Part shown: positions 23,610 through 36,672 of the stretch, in pieces
Numbering within the stretch: position 1 is the stretch's first letter
How the letters are laid out: every line of letters begins with the position of its first letter
Assembly (NCBI RefSeq): GCF_932294415.1
Contig: NC_065538.1
Location: 21,731,759 to 21,795,758, forward strand
DNA length: 64,000 bases
From: Quercus robur
Lineage: Eukaryota > Streptophyta > Magnoliopsida > Fagales > Fagaceae
Direction: 5' to 3'
Position numbers and translations under genes: made by a program
The notes under the pieces: generated by a model
Databases searched by the model: none
Seen by the model: only the letters and a program-made list of their open reading frames with translations
Told to the model about the DNA's origin: nothing

Positions 23610-23770
23610 GGTTTTAGTTTGTTTAATTGGTAAAGTATTTGATAATTGAATAAGATATCTAAAGTTCAATTCCTATCTACATCGAAAATCAATTGTTGTC
23701 TTGGTCATATAATAAAGTACTATTATCAAAAGTAGACGTCATAGGTTAAAACTCTCTCTAAAAAAAATCT
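23610..23770 (+). mobile_element. tRNA-type SINE, copy 1
   Basis: TAGTTTGTTTAATTGG (A-box-like) lies about 40 bases before AAAGTTCAATTCC (B-box-like). The 3' part ends in CTCTCTCTAAAAAAAATC. The whole block aligns in order with 25278-25452. Confidence 0.65.
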
Positions 23771-24373
23771 TATAATAGTAATACGAATAAAAATATTTTT
23801 TCTCATTTTTAAGTGTTTCATTTTATACTTCACTAATTATAACTTACGATATATTAATTTATTATATCTTTACAAAATAATCAAAATGTAAAATTAAAAA
23901 AAAAGAAAAAATCAAACACATATCATACCATAATTAATTAAACATAAACTAAGTAGGACACTAAGAATATACTGTGATTTTCATTCGTTGAAATTCATGG
24001 GTGTTAAAATCTTATTAAGATATATGTACTTCAAATAAATATATAAATTAAATACGAAATATAAATCTACTTCAAAATTGAGCTGATTTATTTTGAAAAT
24101 TTATTTAAAACCAAATCAATGAATTGGTTTTTTTATTTCTCGCGCAATCTCTCTTAACGTGTTAAATTTCATTGTAATTTTCCTTTTTACAATCTAATCT
24201 TGCCCTCTAAAAGAATAAAAGTTTGTAGTTTCATCACTGATTAATGATGAATATAGAGCACAAATATTTATATCGAGGAATGGTTGGTGTGATTCACTGA
24301 TTTGTCATAGTAGTTCCCTATTTTATAATCTAAAATACAATTTAAAAAATAAGAATATTTCTAGCAATACTAT

Positions 24374-24404
<31 letters not shown>

Positions 24405-25277
24405 CGAATACTATGTGTTAACTTAATTTTAAGCACAAATTAAATTATATATTTCAAAAAAATTTATTTATTAAATTTTTATTGTGACATCGATTACACG
24501 TTCACGTTTATCATTTCAATTTGTAAACTATTATAATAAAATTAATAATAGTTTTAACATTTTTGAAGAAAACAATACGACTACTTCATTCACAAGTTGC
24601 CTTCAGAGTCTGATAGGTACCCAAGTACAAAAGCAAAACATAAGTATGATTCATTAGCAAATAGCAACTCATTTGATGAACTCTTTTAATTAATATAATC
24701 ACTTCCAGCGGCTCCTGATAGAGATTGTTTTCCCTTTAGTTCAAGACCAACTCACTGCCAGCTTCTATTAAGAAAGTCTATGTTTTCTAATAAATTAAAG
24801 TATAAACTTCCAAGCACTAGGTCTCTTATTACCTGACGTCAACATTTCATTTCTCTTACATGTTGCCACAAAGTCCACTTTTATTAGGTATAATATAATC
24901 TCTGCTTTACTTGTCACTCTACTCTCTCTACAAAACAAATTTTCTCCAAGCTCTCAAAACACTATATAGTATATACCCCCCACAATATCCATTGGTAGTT
25001 GATGATATGATTACCATTTTGCAAAGAACTTGATTTTTGTCTGTCTTTATCACACACCCAAAATCCACTTCTTTTTAGATGGAATTTGCTTGGTCAATTG
25101 GTCAATTGGTCTGTACTGTTGCATTTTATAACACATGCATTGCTCATTTACTTTAGCATTTTTAGACCAATAAAACTTAGGAGTCAACCATTTGCTACAT
25201 ATTTTGACAAAGTAAACAAAATAAGCTATAAATTTTTTTTTTTTAGAAATTCATCACTTAAAAGAGAATTGCAAGTC
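23770..25277. other. AT-rich spacer
   Basis: Includes a TA tract at about 24378-24404. No gene supported. Confidence 0.6.
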
Positions 25278-25452
25278 AGTGGATTCCAATTAACTCAACT
25301 GGTAAAATTTCTAATAATTAAATAAGAGATTTTGGGTTCAATTCTTGTCTATACTAAAAACTGATTGATATTTTATTTTGATAATAAAGAGAACGATCAT
25401 CAGAAATGGACTCTATAAGTCGAAACTTTATAATAAAAAAATAAAATAAAAA
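25278..25452 (+). mobile_element. tRNA-type SINE, copy 2
   Basis: TTAACTCAACTGGTA (A-box-like, about 25289-25303) is followed about 30 bases later by GGGTTCAATTCT (B-box-like, 25334-25345). ACTGATTGATATTTT and GATCATCAGAAATGGACTCT match the corresponding parts of copy 1. The copy ends in an A-rich tail at about 25428-25450. Confidence 0.65.
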
Positions 25453-26058
25453 ATTGCAAATCATTCTGTTGATAAGGTTTGTTTGTCCTACATAATTGTT
25501 TAGGTGTAAATATAATGTTAGGGAACGTGATTTGCGGGTCCAAACTCCAAAGACTTCAAACTAATGAGCCCACCTAACCGCACATGACCAAATATAGTTG
25601 GTCAGTGATTACTGATCGTTAGTCACAACAACCTCGATAATTATAGCTTATCAATTTCATTAGTCCATTGGATTCCATGTTCGAATGTGCCGTATATACA
25701 ATTTATTTAGTGACTTACCTCAACCTTAATGCTGAAGATCTTTCTCAAAAAAAAAGAAAAAAACCTTAATGCTGGAGAAAATAATAAGAAATTAAGACCA
25801 CCAACACGACTTTATTTTATTTCAAAGTTTCAATAAACAAAATATGCTTATCTTTTATTTTAGAAGTTGTTTATTACTATTTCAATTCTCATATATACTT
25901 TCCTTCTTAATAAATACCCACATGTTACTACATTCATTATATAAAATTGTGTTACTATCTATGCCATTATTTAAGGAAGACCCTTTTGTTCAAACTTTAG
26001 ATAACACCTCCTAAACTTGGTTGCAAAATCTAGTACAATTTGTACTTGGGAGGTGTTT

Positions 26059-26091
<33 letters not shown>

Positions 26092-29000
26092 CGTAAAGTA
26101 TTTCTAAATAACTATCAAAGTATCAATTATTTATTTCAAAGCTCTAGACCCAAATTTTCTCATATTTGATGATACAGATATAATCAAAACAGGATCCATG
26201 TTCTCAATTAAGTTTAGTTAAACCATTCTAGAATCAACCTAATTTGGACAAGTTCGAAATGACTGAATAAGACTTTAGCTCAAATCTATCCAAAAATAAA
26301 GACTTTAGCTTAAAGGCCTGACAATAAGCATGCATGTAAGTAATAAACATGCTCCCTAAAATTTCATCTATAGTTTCCATAATTATCATGTTTAATTTGC
26401 AACTTTTCAAGATAATGATCGCCAGGCCATAATATGTGATAAATTCTCAGTATAACGAAATTTTATGCAATTATCAAAGTAGGCATTGTACGTAGACTAC
26501 TTTCTTTTGTCAAAAATAAAAAAATATTCCTTATCGTAAGAGGATATTCAATTATTCGGTACTGCCTTTAGAACTGGGAACTATATGATTAATTATATTT
26601 ATATTAAAATTGAAGTGTAATCAGAATACAGATTGAATTTTACTTAATTTTTAATTGTTGTCGAATTTTACTCTACTTGTCTAATATGATTTTAATGTCA
26701 AATAATTATTTGTTATACTCGACACGAAAGTTAAGATAACCACCTCACTCACATAAGTTGAACCACATTATCATCACTCACTATGTAGTCTGTGTTGAAT
26801 GTTTCCGTAGTTACAACTTAATTATATTTTTGTAAATTTGAATTATTTCATCAGTCATATAGTCAATTAATGCATCAGTTAACACATGATATAACCATAT
26901 AAAAGAAAATTATTGTGTACTTCCAGAGTACCATAAATGCGTACTTCATTTTCTTATATAAATTAATGATGGGTTTCATAATTAAATTTATGGTGGAACC
27001 CACCATTCATGTAAAAGAGAGGACTACATATTTATGGTACTCCAAAAATACCTAATAATTTCCCCCATATAAAACTTACTGTACAAAATCTGTGCTATGA
27101 TTACAATTTACAAAACAATGAAATTGTTTCCATTCTAAAAAGAATAAGCATCATAGGGAAATTGACTTTTTGTAACCCTTAAAGTAAGCCACACATTATT
27201 TTCTTTTCATGATTCTTGTGAAATGGCCTTATTTTATGGCGACCTAACGAACCATAAAGCCTCGAATCAAGCCCAAAAGTACATTTTCCTCTACTAGAAC
27301 AACTGGCATCTTCTTTATATTTTATATAGAAATAAAATATGATGATCCAAATAATATACCATAATACTTGGCAACCAAGTAAGAAAGAAAAGATTAAAAT
27401 TAAGAAGCATATCTCATACGGGACAGTGTGTATAAAATAATAAAATATATTCTCACAGCTGTGTTCTAGTAAGCCATGTTTCAACCGAGTCACAAGGCTG
27501 CTTGACTCGCTTTCTCTTAACTCACGCAACCTAATAGGGATAGACAATATGGGCATGATGATATCTTCTGCCAAGAATAGACGCAAAGATAATGGAAAAG
27601 AAAAACTTCTGGATTTATTCTTTTTCCTCTTACTCGGTAGCTCACCCTGAAATTACACATACACCCTCATGATTCCTGTAAGTTTTGTGTCCCTCTAAAC
27701 ATTCCAAAGAAGAATTAACAAAAATAAAATAAAATAGAGAGAATGAATTATTGCAAATTTTTATGTATGATTCTATTAATCAAATCATTTGTCATCCACG
27801 GCATCAACAAAAAAGAATTGCTTCTTTTTTTTTTTCTTTTTTTCTTTTTTGAGATAGGTAAATAATAAGGGAGTGAGAAATAGGATTTTAATCACATGCT
27901 TTTTGAATAATACAGCATATGAGTATTACTACTAAACTATTGTTTGAATCTATTATTATATAATAAAAAATTCTTTTTTATTACATAAATAATTGGGAAA
28001 AATGTGAAATTTGTACCAGAATCAATACTTTTTAACTTGTCTTTTTTTTTTTTAGTAGTAATGTTGAACTCATTAATTTTCTGAAATATGTTTCTTCATA
28101 TTTCCCTACATGCAATGTTAATGAAACAAACATACCCCTCATGTATGTAATTATTCACACTCAATAAGGCTAGAACCTAGAGGTGAAATTGTCAAATTGA
28201 CAGACCACTTTTCCTCATGTTAATGGATTCCATTCCAAGTCTTCACCTTTGTTCTGTTGAACACTTTCTATCTATATCCTTTCTAAAAGGAGACTAAAAC
28301 CCTGTCAATATTCAAAAGCTGCCCCCACTTATTGTAGCAAAGAAAAAAAAAAAAATTCATTCACTTCAAGAAGCAAATTTTACTTGGTGTATATATTAAG
28401 GATTGTAAGTCTTAGTAGAATCTAATTCATTAGTAAAAAATAAATAAAAAATAAAAAATCATATATTTCACCTAGGGTTCACCTTTTTTTAGTATTTAAT
28501 ATAAAGAAATGTTACTGTTTACAATATTTTCACAACAAATATTAAGTATTAGGTTATTACCGTTGTTATTGGTGATGTAAAAAAATTAATTCAAAATGAT
28601 AGGTAAAAAAAATCGTGGACTTATAAGTTATCACTTATCTTTTTTGAGAAAATCACTTATCTTTTTTTAACATATATAAAATATATTAAGACTGCCTTGG
28701 CCTTTGACTTTCAGTCAAGGTTTATTACTTGGATTGTGGAACAATTTTTCCATTTGGCAAGTTCGCACCGAATTGATTCAGCACGTAAGAAACAAGTATA
28801 AACTATAAAGTCCAAATTGTTTTTACATCTGTGGCAAGACATTCTTGACATAATTGAAAATTTCCATACAGGCCCGTGACGCCAGGCTAGCTATTAACGG
28901 GAAGCTACACGTTTTGTCTTCTTATCTCAAAAATTAAGGAACTTAATTAATTGGATAATTTTCTAGATAAACTCCTATTATCTCTCTCTTTTTTCTTTTT

Positions 29001-30045
29001 CTTTTTTTTTTCAATTATCCTTTTATTTCTTTTAATTTTTCTCATTCGATCTGGCAAAGTATGTTATTACCATTAAATGTGCAAAGAAAAATAAAAAGCA
29101 ATTTCTCTTTCCTTTTTCTTTTTCTTTTTTCCTTCTTTCTAAATATTTTGCACCCATGACCCATCGGTTGGCAAAGAAAAAAAAAATCATTAGGGTTTTG
29201 GGAATAATATTCTTAGCAAATTAATTTCTATTTTTTTTTATTGAGCTGGATTTTTAGATATTATTAAAGGTCATATTAGCTGAATATATTAGTAGAAATA
29301 TTCAAAGGTCATATTGGTTGAATAATTTCTATGCAAATATAACTAATTTCAAACCATTAGGTCTAACTGCCTTAACTGTTAGAGGACACAATATGTGGGA
29401 GATATTTTTTAATTGAGCCAATTGTTTCGCGTCTTTGAAATTATTTTATTAACAAAATAACAAAATCTATTATTTAAAGAAATGAATGCTTAATGTTTAC
29501 ATCAAAAAGTCGGCTAAGACGATTCAATAGCTATATATTCTTAGATGAGCTCAACTAACTATTCTAGGATTGTCAATACGTGTTATTAGTGCTAAGAAAG
29601 CTTAGCCTACAATATTCCTCCAATTTCATGCAATTTGATTATTCTTCCAGCACAAATCCAACTATAATGCTTAATATGTAATTAAAGTGCACGGATGGGT
29701 TCAATGTCTCAACATGTTATCAATTTCCTACCCCAAAATATATTTTACTACATCACCCCTCCCTAAGTTTTCAACCCTAAAGTTTAAATAATTTTTTTTT
29801 GAAGAAATAAAATCTAAATATTGGTTGTTCTATCTTCTATGAATGCATCAAAAAACAAAAATAGAAGGCATGTCTAAAAAAAATTAATAAAAAATGTTAG
29901 GTTTTAATAAATACAATTTTCCTTCCTTTTTTTTTGTTCATTACAGAATTTATTGATTTTAATTACTTAAAATGTGATTGATTTTTTTTTCTTTTTTTGT
30001 TCATTACACAAAGCTACAAGGGCAATAAGGCAAGGCTTCACATAT
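25453..30045. other. Long AT-rich intergenic region
   Basis: About 4.6 kb with homopolymers, a TA tract near 26062-26092 and pyrimidine runs. A 135-codon minus-strand frame (27179-27586) is partly hydrophobic with no recognisable motif and no context. I treat it as chance. No RNA gene noticed. Confidence 0.6.
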
Positions 30046-30235
30046 AAAGGGTTTGGTTAACCGATATTCTTAAAACATTTGTTAATAACTTATTTTAGTA
30101 AAGTTTTGATATTATTTTTATAAGAAATATAAAAATTATTAAAAGTCTAATTTTTTTTTTCATTAAAATTTTCTAAAAATGTTTCTTAAACTAATGCTCT
30201 TATCCGTTAGCTTTTCTCTTCTATAAATTGTCCTC
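30046..30235 (+). mobile_element. Short AT-rich dispersed element, copy B
   Basis: Starts GGGTTTGGTTAAC, has ATATTATTTTTATAAGAAAT in the middle and ends AATGCTCTTATCCGTTAGC. It matches the reverse complement of 8578-8760, so the two copies are in opposite orientation. Confidence 0.6.
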
Positions 30236-30559
30236 ACCTCGGTCTATCGCATTTGTTTGGTTAAAAACTTAAAATATGTCCATTCCCTCACTGATTTGCA
30301 CACAGCAATTGATTTCATGAAGTCCTATCTTGCTTTCAAAAACAGAGTAAAGCAAGTGATAATTGATAATTCTTTTTTTTTTTTTTTTGAGAAGCAGCAA
30401 GTGATAATTCTTATCTCAAAAAAAAGAAAGAAAGAAAGTGATAATTCCTATTTTGAATTCAAAGAAAGTGCTAGGGTGGAGGATATTATGGTAATTCCCT
30501 TTACTATTAACGACCCCATGTATAGTTGGAAAAAAAACCGTGCCAAACTAATTTTAGCG

Positions 30560-31037
30560 GGAGAGACAGAGAACACACCCAGTGTCCGACGTGGCATCTC
30601 TCTCTCTCTCTATGCCCAGCTTTCATTCACTTTAGAGCTTCCAGTTACAACAATTATTAAAGATTCTGCTTGACCATTCCTCTCCTCTCTCTCTCTCTCT
30701 GTCTCTCTCTTACATAGACAATGTTACATATATAGAAAATAAGTAGATACATAGGTTTCTGTCCCTCAAATTCGGTGACCCTTTGTCTCTGTTTGTTTCT
30801 TATTCTCTCTCTCCCTTTGTGAAGCACTTCCAATCCATTGCTTTTCTTCTGGGTTTCTTGAAACGCAGATTCTTGCCATATGACATGAAAGGCTAAAACC
30901 CATTTTCGCAGTTGGTTCTTTACCTTAACTTTTGCATTTGGTATAAACCACTTTCACAGCCTTTCTCTTTTCTATATAAACCCCATCTCCTCCTTTCCTT
31001 TTCTGCCCACTTTGGTTTTCTTGGAGAGAAAACCAAC
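30560..31037 (+). promoter_or_regulatory. Promoter and 5' leader region of the IST1-like gene
   Basis: The region carries CT/TC runs (about 30597-30612 and 30681-30712), common in plant core promoters and leaders, and a TATA-like CTATATAAAC at about 30972-30981. The TATA-like site is only some 57 bases upstream of the start codon, so either the 5' UTR is short or transcription begins further upstream. The 138-codon frame at 30257-30673 includes poly-Phe from a T run and looks spurious. Confidence 0.5.
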
Positions 31038-34000
31038 ATGCTAGACGGATTATTAAAGCCAAAATTCTACAACAAATGGTTCGACAAAAACCCAATATTG
31101 TTTGCTTTATTTTCTTGTTGTTTATGTAAATTTTGGACATTTGTTTCATTTTTTTTTTTTTTTTTTTAGATTGTTGGGTATGTTTTAATTTAAGCTATTA
31201 TGATTTTCATTTCTGAATTTTTTTTCTTTATTTTGGTACAGCAAATCAAATTTGAAGCTTTTGAAGGTTCGGCTAGAGGGGATAAAGAAGAAGAGAAATG
31301 CTGTGCAGAAATATTTGAAGAGTGATATAGTTGACCTTCTTAGGAATAACCTTGACATCAATGCCTATGGCAGGGTAAGTTTCAGCATTATTTGTTTTTC
31401 CCTGTATGGAATCCAAGATTTGTTTTTTCCATCATTTTCAATGATCTTGTGGGCTTGATTGGTTTTTTTTTTTTTTTTTTGGAAGTCTTTTTCATAATTT
31501 TGGGTTAAGGAGGTTCTGTTTACTTGCCTAATGTATCTGTTCCAGCATTTCTGCTAGATGGATATGATAATCAGGAGGTGATAGATTATGGATACCATGT
31601 TATTGTAATTAATTTATGATCAATTTTTGTCTTTTTTTGTTTTGTTTTGAGTTTATCGTATTTCTTTCGGTGTTGGAATCTTGAAATTGTTTTCTTCTAT
31701 TGGGATTTGGGATAAAGTTGCATTTTTTATCTATTGATTTTAGTAGCCTCACGGTTCTGGGAAATTCTTTCATGATTTCCTGTGTCCAGCTCAGAGTACA
31801 TATGTATGAAAATGCGTGACATCAAATTCTACATAAATATATTTTCATGGGTGTTGTTCTTTATAATTTTCTTTTTGTGGGACCCAATTTTTGTCATTTC
31901 CACAATGGCACCACATATTCTTCCCATTGCACTTGATAGATCATGCATGTGTTCCCTCCTGCCCATATATCCCATGTCTTAAGCATGAAATCCTCCACTA
32001 TTTGAGCTTATGAACTGTATTGCTTGGTCAAGTTTTCTAGTGCATGTGTCCAAATTGAAGTCTTAGGAAGAAATTGCTTTCTCAATAATTATTATAAAAA
32101 TAAAAAATAAAGAGACACAGAGAATTTGCTCCAGATAGAGTTCTTAAAAGTTGATAAATCTTCAGAGCTTTTAGGAGAGCTATAATCATTTTAGTAGGAA
32201 CAGTTGCAAGGCAGCAGGCCTACAAAAAGAGTGTTTTGTATATTTCTTCTTTGTGCCTTTCTTTATTTCTAGTTGTTTGCTCTTTTTCCTCACTGGTGGA
32301 AAAAAACGAAGGGTGGAAATGGAGACTGAATTGGGAGCACTTGCTTTGCCTTTCACATCATATGGATATGCATGAATATGTTGTCTTTGAACTAAATAAT
32401 TCCTATGGTTTGGACCATCAGATTGAAGCCAAAATTATAGGTTTTAGTGCTTGCTCACTAAGACATATAATTTTGGCTTCACCCCAATGCAGTTTAGTTT
32501 CTTCATTCTATAATATGACTGATAAATGATTATATGTCTGTGTATAATAATGAAAAGAGATTAAACGTGCTTGAACTCAAAACTAGAGCAATAACATGGC
32601 TAAAAATCCTAGTTTTGTATATATAACATATGGAAATGCACACACCCAGACACACCTCTAACTCTGAGTAAATGATGTGCAGGCTGAAGGGCTTCTAGTT
32701 GAGCAAAACATGACAACCTGTTATGAACTCATTGAAAATTTCCGTGGGTGCATCTACAGTCATGTCTCTGCCATGAATAAACAGAGGTACATGTGGCTGC
32801 ACAACCAATACTGATATTATGTGCTCTATCAAATGGCATGCTTGTATCAAGTAGCTATGCAATCTCCCTTTTTCTCTCCAGTTCTCTATCTCGCTGGATA
32901 TGAGGATTTATACTTCAATAAAAATGCATATTTCCATGGAATTTCTTTTGATCTTACTGAAATATTTGAAGGAAATATATTTAACCCAATTGAAAAAGAA
33001 AAAGAAAAAAAGAAACTAGAGAAGTAAATTCAGAGCTAAACAAAAAAGAAAATACCTGCCTATCCTGTATATAAGAAAAATTACCATCTAAGAATAAAAG
33101 TACTTGGACTGATCTTACTTATTTTGTCTCTGATTTTAAATAAGTATGCAGATAGCCAGATACTATGTTATCATGTATTCAGGAGGCTCATTATGTTATA
33201 TTTTTTATTTTAAATTTTGCTCAAATTCATCCAAGCTTCTACTTGTATAAGCTGCATCCTGTTCTCTCTCTCTCTCAACTAATAGATTTACCAGAACATC
33301 TTATTTGGGTTTTGTTTCTTGTTCACTTAAGCTTGCTGCACTGAAGTTATAAATAAAAATCTTAATATGGATTGAGCTACCTCCTAATTAATGAAGTCCA
33401 CAGATTAAGATCTTTCATTTGGTGTTTGTATGCTACTCATACATCTCACCTTATTTCTTTGAGGCCTAAAGAAGAGTCCTAATATCTGTCATATAGATAA
33501 TAAATTTCAGATTTGAGAGGATAGAGACTCAGTTGGCCTTTTGGATATAGTCATAGGAGGTTAAGAACTAATCTTTGAGAGCTAGATATCAATGCTTTAG
33601 AGCTAGTATAAAGCTTTAGTCTTCAATATGTGTTGATTTGTGTTTACATATCAGTTTGGAGTTAAATGAGACTTAAAAAAAAAAACCTTTTACCTTCTTA
33701 TTAAATTTAACTGTTTTCAACTAATACTATGAAATTCACATATCTTTGCCTATAACTTTTTATTTTATTTTATCCTTTATATAGCGAGTGTCCTGAGGAA
33801 TGCAAGGAAGCTATATCATCTTTGATCTATGCCGCAGCAAGATTCTCTGATTTGCCAGAACTCCGTGAACTCAGAACTATTTTTAATGAGAGATATGGAA
33901 GTTCACTTGAATCTTATACAAATAAAGAGGTAAGTTTATAGGTTCACTTTAATTGCTCATCTATATTATCATAGCTTAGAGTCCTAATACAAATATACAT

Positions 34001-35736
34001 TCTCAGTTTGGGGAATATCTTAGTTTGTGGCACGGACCCAACTAATGTTTTTTGCTTAATCAGTTGGTTGAGAGGTTAAAGGCAAAGGCTCCTACAAAAG
34101 AGATGAAGCTTCAGTTGCTGCAAGACCTAGCACAAGAATTCTCTATAAATTGGGATATCAAGGCTTTGGAACCGAAACTGTATACTTCTATACCAAAACA
34201 AGTAAGTTTCACTCTCTATTGCTATAATTGCCTCCAAATTTATTTATCAAACATACCGGTAGGGAAATGAAAACAATGTGGATATTGGGGGGATGAAATG
34301 AAATATTTTTACCTTTTAAAAGGCAGGATAGGAGAGGTCTTGGACAAAATAAAAGCCTATTATACTATCTATGAAGTAAGCATGCTCCTCCAATCTCTGC
34401 ATCAGGCCCTACTTTACGTTAGAATTTTTGTATAACAATATAACCTCAGGGTGCTGAAGTTCAGGCCCTTAATGCTTTTCCTTTTGATATGCAATGCAAG
34501 CTTGGATCCACTAAGATTTCAAAACTTCCCCCGGATCCTGCCTATTTAGTCCCTACTCATAACAATTAGGTAATTGTGGTTGCATGTTGAGCTCTCCTTA
34601 TAGTGCTGATTACTATTTTTACCTTTTATGACTTTTTGCAGGAGCATCGCAGACATGGTTCTTTAAGCAATACTGATGATGAAAAATGGCAGAAAAACAA
34701 GGATGACACAGTCCCAGAAAAAAACAATCAGGATTCTGAAAACAGACTGAGCAATGGGAGGGGATCTATTACAAAAAGAAATGACAAAGACCTTAATTTT
34801 CGTGGAAGAAAGGATGTCACTGATGATGACAAATGGCAGAAAAACAAGGATGATGCAGTCCCAGAAAAAAACAATCAGGATTCTACAAACAGACTGAGCA
34901 ATGGGAGGGGTTCTATTACAAAAAGGAATGACAGAGACCTTAATTCTCGTGGAATAAAGGATGTCACTGGTGATAGACATGGGATGCCTACAATTAGTGA
35001 AGATAAGATAACTACCGAGTTATCCCAAGGTGGCCTAAAAAAGTCTTCAAGTTTAGTTGGAAGTGTCTCTAAAGACGAAGTAGACGATAAGAGGCCATTT
35101 TACTACAAATATACCACTCCACCTTACCTCAAAACAAAATATGAAAAAGATGAAAGCAGCTCAGAGGAACCTACAAAATTAAAGGGTCATATTGATAAGG
35201 AAGCAGCTCAACATATTGATCATCCAGTGGTTGAAGATAAACCAAAACCAAGATCAGTTAGGAGCAGAAACTTGAAACCACCACCAGGTCGCAGTAATGT
35301 TGGAAGTTCAGAAAATGATGGTGTTACAACGTTGGATTCAAGGGGAACAAAACAAGAAGATGCTAGAAGAAGCTTGCGAACCATTCATTCAGATGATAGT
35401 GCTCCAAGGGATGAGGAGGATACGAATGTAGATGATCTTTTGATGCATTTCAGTAAAAAGAAGTCACCTGATGAATCAGGCAAGAAAAAGATATATCTGA
35501 AACCTCCTCCTTCCCGACAAAGTGATGTTGATCATGGTGGATATAAGTGGAACAGAATGAAATCTGATTTGGATATTGGACCTGCAAGAGTGGAACCAAC
35601 AACTTCAACTGGGGCAACAAAAAGGCATGTTCGAGCCACTTCCTTACAACCGGAGATGCTGAACGTGGGTCAGCATGTTCATCCTAATCTGCCCGACTAT
35701 GATGAATTAGCTGCTCGGCTGGCAAATATTAGATAA
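31038..35736 (+). CDS. IST1-like protein (regulator of Vps4 activity in the MVB pathway)
   Basis: Six exons, all with GT-AG introns and matching phases: 31038-31078, 31242-31374, 32683-32786, 33785-33929, 34064-34201 and 34642-35736, giving 551 residues. The start MLDGLLKPKFYNKCKS is the usual plant IST1-like beginning. The Ist1 domain covers roughly residues 10-200 with NAYGRAEGLLVEQ, ECPEECKEAISSLIYAAARF and SDLPELRELRTIFNERYG. The rest is a charged, low-complexity tail encoded by the large last exon, ending DYDELAARLANIR, which resembles a MIM1 motif that binds MIT domains (LxxRLxxLK/R type). IST1 proteins bind ESCRT-III and the Vps4/SKD1 ATPase and tune vesicle budding into multivesicular bodies; that role is inferred from the family. 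Last-exon residues 201-299 contain two copies of a 49-residue repeat. The reading frame appears intact. The exact paralogue cannot be named. Confidence 0.93.
34675..34968 (+). repeat. In-frame 147-bp tandem duplication in the IST1-like last exon
   Basis: Two adjacent 147-bp units (34675-34821 and 34822-34968) encode 49-residue repeats with shared blocks KWQKNKDD, VPEKNNQDS and NRLSNGRGSITKRND. The units differ at a handful of positions, so the duplication is not brand new. It keeps the frame and lengthens a hydrophilic linker. Confidence 0.95.
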
Positions 35737-36200
35737 AAATTTTAAAAACAAAAAAAAGAAAAAAGAAAAAAAAAAAAAAAAGAGTTGTTTCTGTCTTGGA
35801 AGTGTTCATTACATGGGTTTCTTCAATTGTATACTACTCAGGAATCTATAGCAAAGTTTTTTCTGTCTTCTGTTACAACCAACGAATGGGCACGCTACTA
35901 AATTTGGAATGAGTATGCGGCTTGGTCTGCATTAAAAACTAAAAGCAGTTCCCATGCCATTCTTTTTCTTTATTATTTTTTGCATAGAGCCTATTATCAC
36001 AGAGAATTCGTTACATTTTACACATCCATTGAGGGGTTTGTCTATTTTTGAGGACTTGTAGAAATGTATGTTGTTTCCAGTGTCTCTATATATGTTGCTT
36101 GGGAGCTTTCTTCTGTTGGTTTGATTGTAGTCATTTTTACATGAAGTTAACTTAAAGAGTCAACATTTTTTACATGTTATTATATGTAAATTATATTTTG
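35737..36200 (+). other. Probable 3' UTR and downstream region of the IST1-like gene
   Basis: An A-rich stretch immediately after the stop codon (35737-35780) is followed by T-rich sequence typical of plant 3' ends. I see no single decisive polyadenylation signal. Confidence 0.45.
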
Positions 36201-36672
36201 GATCTGCATATGTACAAATTCAACACGAGTTAAGATTCGTATTGCTATTTTTATGCCAATTTTCACGAGGCTTCAAACATATCCCTCAAGTTGCAAATTC
36301 TCTATGTAGATTATTTAGAGTTTTCTTCTGGTCGTTTGATTGTAGAGGTTTGTACATTAATCCAAGGAGAGCAGAGGTTTGTACATAGTACATTAATTCG
36401 GTAACGCCTAACTTAATAGAATTTTTATGTAAAATGCGCAAATCAACAATGAAAACAAAGAAGTTGCCTAAATTAACAAGACTATAAAGAAGCCTATTCG
36501 AAATTATATGCACTTGAGGTAATAATAAATGGTTTACAATTAAGAGTTGAGGTATAAACTTACAAGGATTAAGCCTACTATAAAGTTCAAATTATTTTTT
36601 AGCCTTTTTAAAATGAGATTATTAAAAAAATTGTGCTTAAAAAAAGTATGAGTATATATTACAAAATGGGCA

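Noticed and set aside
23610..25452. True tRNA genes at the A/B-box pairs
   Set aside because: No cloverleaf or acceptor stem can be drawn. Copies end in A-rich tails, so SINE is the better call.
27179..27586. 135-codon minus-strand open frame
   Set aside because: No recognisable family. The hydrophobic stretch comes from AT-rich codons, and no neighbouring gene signal is present.
30257..30673. 138-codon open frame upstream of the IST1-like gene
   Set aside because: Contains poly-Phe and Lys runs from homopolymers and overlaps the probable promoter and leader.
34663..34980. 105-codon minus-strand frame with internal repeats
   Set aside because: It is the antisense shadow of the duplicated 147-bp unit in the IST1-like exon.
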